Source of the DNA: Akkermansiaceae bacterium
GTDB lineage: Bacteria; Verrucomicrobiota; Verrucomicrobiia; Verrucomicrobiales; Akkermansiaceae
DNA: 50,969 nucleotides
Assembly: GCA_023301765.1 (NCBI GenBank)
Contig: JALZUC010000060.1
Location: 1 to 50,969 of the forward strand
Reading direction: 5' to 3'
How positions within the stretch are numbered: the first letter of the stretch is position 1; every line of letters starts with the position of its first letter. The notes under the pieces are model-generated. The model saw only the letters and a list, made by a program, of their open reading frames with translations, was not told the DNA's origin and did no database searches. Of the stretch, positions 15,933-24,410 are shown piece by piece. The position numbers and the translations under genes were made by a program.

Positions 15933-17405
15933 CTAATCCTTCCGCCGTCTATGCAGTGGTTTAAATTCAGTTTTTGCACGTCCTTTTTTCTTATCAGATA
16001 TTCTCTCCCAGTCCGCTGTATTAGTGATAATTGGGACTTCCGGGAAGAGCGTTCCTGTGGCGCGCTGCTCAGATCCCCGCTGCATAAACTCACCTAACTT
16101 TAGCCGTGTGGCATCTGCTAGAGCTAACATTTCCACTACTAATGCCGGATTATCTATAGCTACATCGCTAGACTCACTAATGTCTGAGGCAAGATTATAG
16201 AGCTGCGCTTTCTCGATGGGCTTCTGCTTTTTAATTGCCCAGAATGGGATCTGCTTCTTCTTACGTGGTAGGTGTAACTTCCAGTCACCTACGCGGACGG
16301 CCTGAAGGTTCTCACAATTATAGTAAAAAAAGGGCTCTTTCTCTGAACGTGAAATATCACCTCCTGTAAATAGGGGGGTGAGGCTGAGGCCATCATAGAC
16401 TCTATCCTTAGGTAAGGTCTCCCCCATCAGCTCAGTTAGTGTGGGAAATAAATCCATAGCATTGACTGCAACATCAGATTCCGCAGGGTGGATCTCCCCC
16501 TTCCAATAGAGGATAAATGGCACGCGATGGCCGCCTTCTAGGCTTACATATTTAGTTCCTCGATATGGTTTTGAATGCCTTTCAGAAGTAGGCCCATTAT
16601 CTGAGCTGAAAATAACGAGCGTATTCTCAAGGATTCCGTTTTTCTCAAGAGCCTTAAGAATCTCACCTATACCCCAGTCCGCCTCTTGGATGACATCCCC
16701 CCTGACACCATCTCTAGACGAGCCCTTAAATTTCAGTCCAGCCTTGTATGGGGTATGCGGGTAGTTATGTGCGAAGTAGATAAAAAAGGGCTTATCCTTA
16801 AAGTTATTTACATGCTCTACCATACGCTCCGTGTAGAGGGTATTCAGTTTTTCCAAAGGTGTTTTCTGATAGATTACATCGCGTCCATCACGGAAAACCT
16901 GGCTATGCCCCATATTCTCAGGCGCTCCGTAGTAGTGATCAAACCCTTGATGAAAATATAAAAATGGCTCCTGCATGCCAAGGTGCCACTTACCTACTAA
17001 TGCCGTGGTGTAACCTTGTTTTTTAAACTGTTCAGCAATAGTAATCTCCTCTGGATGCAGCCCCAGAAACCAATGAGGTTCCCGGTTAGGATTAATCCCC
17101 ATATACAGCCCTGCACGCTGAGGGTAGCCGCCCGTAAGAAACGCAGCTCGTGATGGGGAACAGATAGATGCAGCCGTATGGAAGTGGGTAAACTTTAGCC
17201 CCTCTCTAGCCATACGATCAATGTTCGGGGTTTTTACCCTTTTTGCCCCGTAACAGCTCAGATCACTGTAACCCATGTCATCCATAAGGATAAATATCAC
17301 GTTCGGCTTTTTGACTGAATTCTCCGTATCTAAAGCTTCTGCACTAGCATATATTCCCAATGACAGGTATGTGGTAAAAATGAATTTTATATATGTGGAT
17401 ATCAT
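15933..17405 (-). CDS. S1-family sulfatase (secreted)
   Basis: A 490-residue sulfatase hydrolysing sulfate esters, probably on algal or other marine polysaccharides. It has a signal peptide (about 1-24), the N-terminal metal site MDDMGYSDLSCYG, the formylglycine motif CSPSR (C82-R86, Cys-type, matured by a formylglycine-generating or anaerobic sulfatase-maturing enzyme outside the window), GKWHLG and the second metal site SSDNGPTSE. Length is normal for an A-type arylsulfatase fold. It lies 96 nt downstream of the esterase gene on the same strand, suggesting shared substrate use. Substrate specificity cannot be read from sequence. Confidence 0.93.
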   Translation of the reverse strand: MISTYIKFIFTTYLSLGIYASAEALDTENSVKKPNVIFILMDDMGYSDLSCYGAKRVKTPNIDRMAREGLKFTHFHTAASICSPSRAAFLTGGYPQRAGLYMGINPNREPHWFLGLHPEEITIAEQFKKQGYTTALVGKWHLGMQEPFLYFHQGFDHYYGAPENMGHSQVFRDGRDVIYQKTPLEKLNTLYTERMVEHVNNFKDKPFFIYFAHNYPHTPYKAGLKFKGSSRDGVRGDVIQEADWGIGEILKALEKNGILENTLVIFSSDNGPTSERHSKPYRGTKYVSLEGGHRVPFILYWKGEIHPAESDVAVNAMDLFPTLTELMGETLPKDRVYDGLSLTPLFTGGDISRSEKEPFFYYNCENLQAVRVGDWKLHLPRKKKQIPFWAIKKQKPIEKAQLYNLASDISESSDVAIDNPALVVEMLALADATRLKLGEFMQRGSEQRATGTLFPEVPIITNTADWERISDKKKGRAKTEFKPLHRRRKD

Positions 17406-17501
17406 GATTTTAAAAATATCTAGCTCTCAATATAGCCCTCTTAAAATTTATATACGTGAGAGTAATGGCTTTCTGTTCTAAAATACTTGATTAATCTTTA
17501 C

Positions 17502-19037
17502 CTAAGGAGCAAAGCTATCCGTTCGAAATGGATAAGCTGGAAGCCCTGCAGCATTTACCAAGTTTACATTCGGTTTTCCGGCAAAGGCGTAGCGCACGTA
17601 GCGCGGTTTTTTAAGCTCTTCCGTATGAAGTTCTACTGTTTGCCCCTTAATCTCGGCATTGGCCCTAACCCATTTTTTTGATTCATCAGTTACCCAAAAA
17701 CCCTCAGGAGCCTGCTGATTATTTGTTTTTAACCCACTCCCATGTGTAAAGCTCACTATGAGTCGCCCCCCTTTCTCCTCCACACTCTTCATCATCGGTC
17801 CTTCAGCCACAATTTTATGCCCGAGTGTGTCACGCGCCGCTAACAGGGCGAGACGTTTACCTATAGGTAGTTTATCTTTAGGGTGAATATTTTTTAAGTG
17901 GCCAAGATCGATGGTGTTAGTAACGGAAGTGTGTTTCAGCTCTAGCACCTTCATCTGTGACTCCCGCATCCACGCCCATGAGTGGGCCCCTGGGTGCTCA
18001 GAACCAGTGTTCTCACCTCCCGCTAAAGTTTCACCGTATCCAGGTAACATCACAACCTGAAATTGCATAGCTTCATTACCCCATTCTTTGCGGTAGCGCC
18101 TGACCCACGCATTTAATGTATCACCATACTTAAGAATACCCGAGTGCCTAGAATACCAAGGCACCTTAACCATGCCCTCCATATTCTGCGCATTACGCTC
18201 ACCTTGGTACCAGACCAGCCCACGGCAAGCGTAAGGCACCAGAGGATGAATCATCGCATTATAAAGAATATTTGTCTGCCTCCGCAAAAACACATCATCT
18301 TTTCTCCCCCACGGCTGCTTCCCCTCAAGTATCGATGTAATCTTCTCACGCGTCGTAGTATTTGTATCCAAATCTTTCATCATCGTTTTGAAATGCGGCA
18401 CTACCTCTATCATGTCACGTGGCATCCATGCCTCTAGTGACGAACTTCCCCATGATGCATGAATGATACCCACAGGTACATCAGCAGCCAACTGAAGATG
18501 GTATGCAAAGGCAAAGGCCACGGCACTAGTCGGCGGCCCCACTGACCACTCACCGCCACAAGTGTCTCGCTCTTTAAATGCCACCATGCGCTCCACCTCA
18601 AAAGAGCGGATATTACTAGTTTTAGAAACTAATGGTTTCATCTCAGGGATCACCTTGTGCCCCATGGCCATATTTGACTGGCCTGAGCAGATCCAGACTT
18701 CACCTACCACTATGTTAGTGATTTTTATCTCAGGAGATTGAGCTGAACTAATCCGCATCTCTAAAGGCTTAGATGTCGCTTTGGTAGCCACTAAATCCAC
18801 CCTCCACTCACCATTGGCATCAGCAGTAGTCACCCTCGTTTGCCCTGCAAAATTAACCTGAACCTCCACGCCGGCATCCGCTGTCCCCCAGACAGGTATC
18901 TGCATATCACGCTGCAGCACTGCATTATCCGAAAATGGGGAAGCCACCGTAAGATCTGCTGAACTTATTAAGGGGTAATATACAGCTAAAGTCACATAAG
19001 TCCCCAAGATGCACTTCATTAAATTTTTTATTATCAT
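17502..19037 (-). CDS. Sialate O-acetylesterase-type carbohydrate esterase
   Basis: A 511-residue SGNH-fold esterase. A signal peptide covers about 1-26. The family N-terminal block SPFSDNAVLQRDMQIPVWG is followed by a beta-domain. The nucleophile serine is in CSGQSNMAMG (S121); the oxyanion/substrate block WYQGERNA and the C-terminal catalytic Asp-His region DLGHLKNIHPKDK complete the triad. Such enzymes remove acetyl groups from sugars such as sialic acid or acetylated xylan. It precedes a sulfatase on the same strand, consistent with removal of decorations from acetylated, sulfated polysaccharide. Confidence 0.9.
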   Translation of the reverse strand: MIIKNLMKCILGTYVTLAVYYPLISSADLTVASPFSDNAVLQRDMQIPVWGTADAGVEVQVNFAGQTRVTTADANGEWRVDLVATKATSKPLEMRISSAQSPEIKITNIVVGEVWICSGQSNMAMGHKVIPEMKPLVSKTSNIRSFEVERMVAFKERDTCGGEWSVGPPTSAVAFAFAYHLQLAADVPVGIIHASWGSSSLEAWMPRDMIEVVPHFKTMMKDLDTNTTTREKITSILEGKQPWGRKDDVFLRRQTNILYNAMIHPLVPYACRGLVWYQGERNAQNMEGMVKVPWYSRHSGILKYGDTLNAWVRRYRKEWGNEAMQFQVVMLPGYGETLAGGENTGSEHPGAHSWAWMRESQMKVLELKHTSVTNTIDLGHLKNIHPKDKLPIGKRLALLAARDTLGHKIVAEGPMMKSVEEKGGRLIVSFTHGSGLKTNNQQAPEGFWVTDESKKWVRANAEIKGQTVELHTEELKKPRYVRYAFAGKPNVNLVNAAGLPAYPFRTDSFAP

Positions 19038-19209
19038 ATCGAATTACTCCTATGCTCATACCACAGTGAAACACTCACCACAAATACAAGCTTAGCTAAC
19101 TTCTGCATAGTATTTTGCACCCTAAGATATAGGGCTAACTGTAAATAAAAATAATATGTCTAAAAAATAGTAACCGTGTAATTATGACATCAGAAAAACC
19201 TCCATCACC

Positions 19210-20010
19210 ATGTCCCCTATTTCACTCCAGCCTGTAGCTCTCACCGTCGCTGGCTCAGATTGCTCGGCAGGAGCTGGAATACAAGCAGACTTAAAAACGC
19301 TGCAACAGCTGGACGTGCATGGCCTGTGCGCCCTCACTAGCATCGTCTCAGAGACACCTCTTGAGGTTCGGGAAATCGCACCCGTAGCAACATCACTAGT
19401 CCAAAGCCAAATTCAGATACTCCTAGAAACCTACCCTATAGCGGCGATTAAAACAGGTATGCTTCCGTCTAGCTCCTGTATCATTTCAATATGTAAAATA
19501 TTCCAAGATCTGGATATTCCTATCGTTACAGATCCCGTGATGGTAGCTTCTAGCGGCCGATCACTCATGGAGGACGATGCCGCTGCTACAATGTCTGAGC
19601 ATCTCATACCTCTCTCTACGCTAGTCACACCGAACATTCCAGAAGCATCCTCACTCCTAGACCGTGAGATCAACTGTGCGGCGGATCTTACACGAGCCGC
19701 TAAAGACATTGCAGAAAAGTTTCAGACCTCATGTCTAATCAAAGGGGGGCATCTCCCCGCTGGTGATGACCGTTTAGACCTCCTCTGGCATCATGGAGAG
19801 GCATACCCATTCTCTCATCCAGATGCAGGTATTGGTGCCGGTATTCACGGTACAGGCTGTACACTCTCCTCCGCAATTACGGCTAACCTGGCACACGGAA
19901 AGCCTCTTCAAGAGGCCGTTGCACAGGCAATTGCATATGTGCAAAGACTAATAACTGAGTCCAAAACATGGCACCACCTCGATCACGAGGTTACATGCCT
20001 CGGTTGGTAA
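19210..20010 (+). CDS. thiD: Hydroxymethylpyrimidine/phosphomethylpyrimidine kinase
   Basis: ThiD phosphorylates HMP and HMP-P for thiamine synthesis. The 266-residue ribokinase-fold protein starts with the family block TVAGSDCSAGAGIQADLKT and contains KTGMLPS, VTDPVMVASSG and the anion-hole/ATP site GIHGTGCTLSSAI with the catalytic cysteine. Length is normal. It stands alone, divergent from the esterase gene. No TPP riboswitch (no CTGAGA core) was found in the 172 nt upstream. Confidence 0.94.
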   Translation: MSPISLQPVALTVAGSDCSAGAGIQADLKTLQQLDVHGLCALTSIVSETPLEVREIAPVATSLVQSQIQILLETYPIAAIKTGMLPSSSCIISICKIFQDLDIPIVTDPVMVASSGRSLMEDDAAATMSEHLIPLSTLVTPNIPEASSLLDREINCAADLTRAAKDIAEKFQTSCLIKGGHLPAGDDRLDLLWHHGEAYPFSHPDAGIGAGIHGTGCTLSSAITANLAHGKPLQEAVAQAIAYVQRLITESKTWHHLDHEVTCLGW

Positions 20011-20157
20011 CGACTTACTATCAATACTATATACACACAGCCTCAAATATTTCATGAACACGTAAAACGTAGCTTACCTACTCCTATCTACGTATCGTAA
20101 GCTTTGTCGTGTGTTTATAAACGTGCATAGTCTTAACTCACACACTATCACTTACAT

Positions 20158-20712
20158 ATGAATCAAGTCAGCACTACCTCAGCTAATCTCCATAGATTCA
20201 TCTACACATGCTTAACCCTCGCTCTCTGCGTGAATATTAACTCTTGTAGCAGTTTTAGCGTATCTAATTTAGCTGGAAAATCTGCCACCACTATTACTAA
20301 ATCTACGGCTGCAGTCTCCAGTTCGATCGCTACACTTTCAAAAAAATCCACCTCCACGGTTACTAATTCTGCATCTGCATTCTCTAGCTCCATCGCTACA
20401 TTTTCAAAAAATTCTACCTCCACCGTTACTAAATCTGTAGCAAAGCTACGCCCCAAACGAGTGCCTATAGTAAGCGCCCGTGTTAATGAGCTAAAAGAGC
20501 TGCCCTCTGGCGCAGATCGTGCACTAGCCTGGGAGCGCCAGCAGACAAGTAAGCAGCTCGCCTCATACTCACTCGGCAGTTGGTTTATCCCCAAAAGCTT
20601 TAAAGCACCTACACTTCCTGATGATAGTGGTATACCTATCTCTGGAAGCCTGCTCCCACCTCTTCAGCCGAGCCCTGAAACACCGCTTAAAACTGCTGCC
20701 GAGAAACCTTAA
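20158..20712 (+). CDS. Lipoprotein with tandem Ser/Thr-rich 22-aa repeats
   Basis: A 184-residue protein with a signal peptide ending in the lipobox INSC (C29 or so). A Ser/Thr-rich region follows with two full and one partial 22-residue repeat: KSATTITKSTAAVSSSIATL, KSTSTVTNSASAFSSSIATF, NSTSTVTKSVAKL. The C-terminal half is charged then proline-rich (GSLLPPLQPSPETPL). No enzyme domain is visible. The repeated low-complexity stalk suggests a surface or periplasmic spacer. It lies 147 nt after thiD. Confidence 0.6.
   Translation: MNQVSTTSANLHRFIYTCLTLALCVNINSCSSFSVSNLAGKSATTITKSTAAVSSSIATLSKKSTSTVTNSASAFSSSIATFSKNSTSTVTKSVAKLRPKRVPIVSARVNELKELPSGADRALAWERQQTSKQLASYSLGSWFIPKSFKAPTLPDDSGIPISGSLLPPLQPSPETPLKTAAEKP
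20278..20450 (+). repeat. 66-bp imperfect tandem repeat inside the lipoprotein gene
   Basis: Two and a half copies of a 66-bp unit, visible at DNA level in blocks such as TCGCTACA(C/T)TTTCAAAAAA and CCTCCAC(G/C)GTTACTAA. They encode the 22-residue Ser/Thr-rich repeat. Such units can change copy number by slippage or recombination. Confidence 0.65.
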
Positions 20713-20755
20713 TATTAATTCTAACTTAAGATTTATGACTCAAGGTTTTTTACCC

Positions 20756-20861
20756 TAGCAGGGTTATCACACGGGGGTGTCTTACAGGTGGTTAAAATCT
20801 ATTGTGGTTAACCAAAGAGGTTCATATGATTTTAAGGGGTAAGACCCGTTCCCCCCTGCTA
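20756..20861 (+). ncRNA. Structured intergenic element: candidate regulatory RNA
   Basis: Three perfect or near-perfect stems nest around a 28-nt apex. Outer: TAGCAGGG (20756-20763) with CCCTGCTA (20854-20861). Middle: ACGGG and TCTTAC (20771-20775, 20780-20785) with GTAAGACCCGT (20839-20849), with a 4-nt bulge. Inner: TTAAAATC (20792-20799) with GATTTTAA (20828-20835). A competing helix TGGTTAA/TTAACCA shares the inner left arm, so two exclusive folds are possible, as in a switch. There is no T run after it, so it is not a simple terminator. It lies 90 nt before the start of the spermidine-synthase-like gene. I cannot match it to a known family. A MITE-like inverted repeat is the main alternative. 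Confidence 0.4.
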
Positions 20862-20951
20862 TATTAGCTGAAAACAGCGTTAGATAAGAGTAATGATAGT
20901 CTCAATTGCCATTAGCCTTGTTCCAAATAAAGTACAGTGCTACTTGAAGCT

Positions 20952-21638
20952 ATGAAGTCTTATGTCCAACTAGATCAAGCCACCCTCCCCGATGGTAACT
21001 TACTTGCCCTATATTATGAAGATGGTGATTACGTCTTAGAGTATAATGGCCTAGAACTTATGAGCACTAATCTGACTTGGTCCGAGCAGTTACTTGCGGA
21101 GTTAGGCTGTGTTGATCTACTGGAAGATTCCCCGAACCGCCCTGATCACCCTAAAGTCTTGATTGGAGGTTTAGGTATGGGATTCACGCTCAAACGTGTG
21201 CTGGAATTAATAGGCTCACCGGCCACCGTAGATGTGGCAGAGCTTATGAGTCAAGTTATCGAGTGGAACCAGACGCACCTCATCGAGCACAATGGCCCCC
21301 TACTCGATGACCCAAGAACAAATGTCATTCTAGCTGATCTATACGACTGCCTAGGAGAAGGGAATACCTACGATGCCATCCTCATCGACATCGATGACAC
21401 CCCAGATGACGTAATTACTAAGGGTAACGTAAATCTCTACACACCCAGTTTCCTGGCATCTCTAAGAAACTCTCTTAACCCAGGTGGTTGCCTAGCTTAC
21501 TGGATGGCAGAACCATCACAAAAACTAGTAAGTGCCCTTAAGGCTGCAGGGTTTAAGCTAACAGAGCATGAAGCAAAAGCCTCAGAAGATGCAGAAGAAA
21601 ACTGGCACAGAATCTACGTAGCACGCCTACCGGAGTAA
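20952..21638 (+). CDS. Spermidine synthase-like methyltransferase-fold protein
   Basis: A 228-residue Rossmann-fold protein of the spermine/spermidine-synthase superfamily. It carries the nucleotide-binding block VLIGGLGMGFTLKRVLE, the acidic VDVAELMSQVIEW following beta-2, and the YDAILIDIDD block. The usual N-terminal beta-domain is short, so it belongs to the YvyJ/SpeE-like short group often called spermidine-synthase-like rather than a proven polyamine enzyme. ATG 20952 (MKSYVQLDQATLPDG) agrees with family starts better than the upstream GTG at 20937. The structured element at 20756-20861 lies in its leader. Confidence 0.75.
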   Translation: MKSYVQLDQATLPDGNLLALYYEDGDYVLEYNGLELMSTNLTWSEQLLAELGCVDLLEDSPNRPDHPKVLIGGLGMGFTLKRVLELIGSPATVDVAELMSQVIEWNQTHLIEHNGPLLDDPRTNVILADLYDCLGEGNTYDAILIDIDDTPDDVITKGNVNLYTPSFLASLRNSLNPGGCLAYWMAEPSQKLVSALKAAGFKLTEHEAKASEDAEENWHRIYVARLPE

Positions 21639-21694
21639 TGGATAATACAGCAGGTGATCATCTTGCTAAAAACACCACTCTATACTGGCCTGAA

Positions 21695-22963
21695 CTAATA
21701 GTCTCTGGGCCACGGCTCAGTAGTCACGCCCTCCTTTACCTCGCTGATTTTGGTAACTTTTTCACCATCCAGCTTGAGTAAAAATTTTTGGCCTGATGCC
21801 TTTTCTATTGTCATCTCAGAGTCATCATCGCCAACAGTGATTTTTATATTTTTAGGTAACTTATTTCTATCCAGTAAAATAATTACCTCGGCCCCTTCAC
21901 TTTGAACAGAAAAGGCATCAGGCATATTTATAGAACTTTGTATGTATGCTTCGGTATAATCATGATGCCAAATTTCCCTCGCCCAGGCTGGCACCGATGA
22001 TGCTGGCTGATCCATAATTTCCTTCAGCCGAACTAGGTTATTCCTGTGATGATATCCTCTAGAAGGAGGGAAATCGTGGATCAATGAAAAATCATCCGCC
22101 TTTTTATCATTAAGAAAATGAAAAGCCGCTTCCATATTATCTTCACTCACTAGCAGCCGTTGTAATTCCTTGTTGTTTTTTACTTTCGATTGAAAATCCT
22201 CCGTGAAAAAAAACGAACCTCCGAATATCAGGCTACATAAAATCACAGCATACAAAGGAAACTTAGGTGCCTTTTGCCAAGGAAGCGGTTTTGCGTAATT
22301 ACTCGGCTGCCCTTGGTAGAGCGCAAGCTTAACGAGAAGAAGGATAAATAATAAGAAAAAACTATACTGCAGGGTCACTTTAGCTGCCGATTGTAATAGT
22401 AAAGTTTCTGGAGGCAAACGGACTCCACCCATAATTCCAACAAGTGAGATCCCTTTAAAGAAGCTTGCTACAAAAGAAACTAATGAGGCGGGTAGAAGAA
22501 TAGAGAGAAAAGCCCAGATAAACTTCATCTCAGTAAGAACTATTAAACAGCGCACCATCAGTGCCACACGCCAAATTGATACGATCGCAAGAAAGGCAAT
22601 ATTCCATTTTGTAGCCGTAATGATATCAGTAAACGACTCTACCGGAATCCCATAGATCCATGCACAGGGCGCTGTCATCCAGTAGACACTCAGAAAAGAA
22701 AGAAACGACAGCCTTGATGCTGGATGACGCCAAACTCGACGCATCCCAAGCACGTAAACAATGACACAGGAAACTAATGAGGCGGTAATGGGCCCTAGAA
22801 CCCACTCCCAACTATTCTGAAAGTCGATATGATCATAGTTACGCGCAACTCCCGCTGATAGTACTAAGATAAGTCCTACTAACAAGCTCCAGTAGCTACC
22901 GGCAATTCGTTTGATCGAGGCTTTACTACCAATCAAAAATAAAAATGGATCATAGATTTTCAT
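21695..22963 (-). CDS. Polytopic membrane protein with a C-terminal soluble domain, unknown
   Basis: A 422-residue protein. Residues 1 to about 255 contain about six or seven hydrophobic helices (for example LLVGLILVLSAGVA, ITASLVSCVIVYVLG, FFLLFILLLVKLAL). The final roughly 165 residues are hydrophilic and probably extracytoplasmic, with a beta-rich end (AEVIILLDRNKLPKNIKITV). The N-terminal arrangement resembles Yip1-type membrane proteins, but I cannot confirm this. Its ATG overlaps the stop of the B12/radical-SAM gene (ATGA at 22960-22963), so the two are coupled and may act together, perhaps on a membrane lipid. Confidence 0.55.
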   Translation of the reverse strand: MKIYDPFLFLIGSKASIKRIAGSYWSLLVGLILVLSAGVARNYDHIDFQNSWEWVLGPITASLVSCVIVYVLGMRRVWRHPASRLSFLSFLSVYWMTAPCAWIYGIPVESFTDIITATKWNIAFLAIVSIWRVALMVRCLIVLTEMKFIWAFLSILLPASLVSFVASFFKGISLVGIMGGVRLPPETLLLQSAAKVTLQYSFFLLFILLLVKLALYQGQPSNYAKPLPWQKAPKFPLYAVILCSLIFGGSFFFTEDFQSKVKNNKELQRLLVSEDNMEAAFHFLNDKKADDFSLIHDFPPSRGYHHRNNLVRLKEIMDQPASSVPAWAREIWHHDYTEAYIQSSINMPDAFSVQSEGAEVIILLDRNKLPKNIKITVGDDDSEMTIEKASGQKFLLKLDGEKVTKISEVKEGVTTEPWPRDY

Positions 22964-24285
22964 AACTGTTTTTTTCTTCGGATAGACTGACGTAACTGAG
23001 ACTTAAAGCTCCTATAACGCTGCTCAATAAATGCCTCATCATACACCTTCATTAATAATTGCTCATACCCAGATTGAAGCTGTTTCACGCTCATTGAATC
23101 TGGCTGAAAGTTAATATCAAAAAGAGTACAGAGCTCACTGGCTCCATCTACCAAAATTCTGCCCTCCTCAGTGAGCCTGCTATAGAGCGGTGTTCCTGGA
23201 AAAGGTGTTAAGTAGGTAAGTTGCACATCATACACTCCACTTGATTGAATAAAGCGGTACACATTTTCAAAGCTCTCAGGCCCATCTCCATCCATACCAA
23301 GAATAAAGCAGCCATTTACTGTAATTCCGTGGCTCTGGATCGTCTCGATAGCTTTAAGGTATTTATCAGTGCGTTTGGCTTTCCAGTTAGCTAGCTTTTC
23401 CACTCCATTCATCGTATGGAAAGAGGGGCTTTCAAAGCCTATCAAAACCTGCTGACAGCCAGCATCACGCATGGCTTTTAAAAGATCTGGATCGTCCGCT
23501 ACGGACACATCTGTCTCAGTAAACCATCTGATGTTTTCTTTTTCCAAAGCTTGTACAAGCTTCCTCCCGTGTGCCTTATTAGCAAAGGTATTATCATCGG
23601 CAAACTCTATGAATGGTCTTTGATAAAGGTCTTTTAAAAACCTGATCTCACGGATTACTTGCTCTACGGGTTTAGTTCTAAATTTTGGTGATAACCGCAT
23701 GGAGGCAGCGCAGAACTCACATGCAAACGGGCAACCTCTCTGAGTCTGCACAGTAAAACGAGGGTAACGATCCGCATCTAACAAATCAAACCTAGGCATA
23801 GGGGAATTTATAAAATTATACGCCCCCCTTTCTTTGGCGTTATAAACTGGCTTTAATCTACCCGCTAATAAATCCGAGACGATATCAGGCCAAATAACCT
23901 CACCTTCACCAATCGCTAAACAGTCCACATGTTGCCGAGCCTCTTCTGGGCAGAGAGTAGCATGTAGACCTCCGAGAATAGTGGTAATACCTATTTCCTT
24001 AAACCTAGCAGCAAGACGATAGGCCTCTTTACTCGTTGCTGTGAGGGACGATAAAATAACAGCGTCAAAATCAACAGGCAGATCATCATAATCTACATCT
24101 CTTACTTCTAGATACTCCACATCCACCTCCTTAGGTGTCATCCCCGCGAGAGTGAGTAGGCCTAGGGATGGTAGCGCCTCAATCTCCTTCGCGCGACCAG
24201 CAAGAGACGGAAAGGATAAGCCCTTCTCTAACAAACCTGGGTCACATACCCTAAGTCCGCTGATAGCAATCATACCTAACTTCAT
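22960..24285 (-). CDS. B12-binding-domain radical SAM protein
   Basis: A 441-residue enzyme. The N-terminal cobalamin-binding-like Rossmann domain (about 40-150) includes DFDAVILSSLTATS and ILGGLHATLCPEEA. The radical SAM core carries the [4Fe-4S] ligands in RGCPFACEFCAAS (CxxxCxxC), followed by a TIM-barrel with FADDNTFANK and LIGFESP. The typical DUF4070-like C-terminal region ends in a basic tail. Class B radical SAM methylases (for example hopanoid C-methylases) share this plan, but the substrate is not identifiable. The canonical B12 DxHxxG motif is not present, so cobalamin may bind base-off without a His ligand or not at all. Coupled to the downstream membrane protein. Confidence 0.85.
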   Translation of the reverse strand: MKLGMIAISGLRVCDPGLLEKGLSFPSLAGRAKEIEALPSLGLLTLAGMTPKEVDVEYLEVRDVDYDDLPVDFDAVILSSLTATSKEAYRLAARFKEIGITTILGGLHATLCPEEARQHVDCLAIGEGEVIWPDIVSDLLAGRLKPVYNAKERGAYNFINSPMPRFDLLDADRYPRFTVQTQRGCPFACEFCAASMRLSPKFRTKPVEQVIREIRFLKDLYQRPFIEFADDNTFANKAHGRKLVQALEKENIRWFTETDVSVADDPDLLKAMRDAGCQQVLIGFESPSFHTMNGVEKLANWKAKRTDKYLKAIETIQSHGITVNGCFILGMDGDGPESFENVYRFIQSSGVYDVQLTYLTPFPGTPLYSRLTEEGRILVDGASELCTLFDINFQPDSMSVKQLQSGYEQLLMKVYDEAFIEQRYRSFKSQLRQSIRRKKQL

Positions 24286-24410
24286 GAAGGATAAAGACTA
24301 AAATAGACTCTACCTCGACTCAAGAGAATGTTTACAGAATTAGGAGCAAACATCAAATCACGATGCTAAAAACGCATCAGCTGTTTATCACAGCTCAGAA
24401 TCTACCTGTT

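Noticed and set aside
19038-19209. TPP riboswitch upstream of thiD
   Set aside because: No CTGAGA or ACCTGATC-type core and no matching stems are present.
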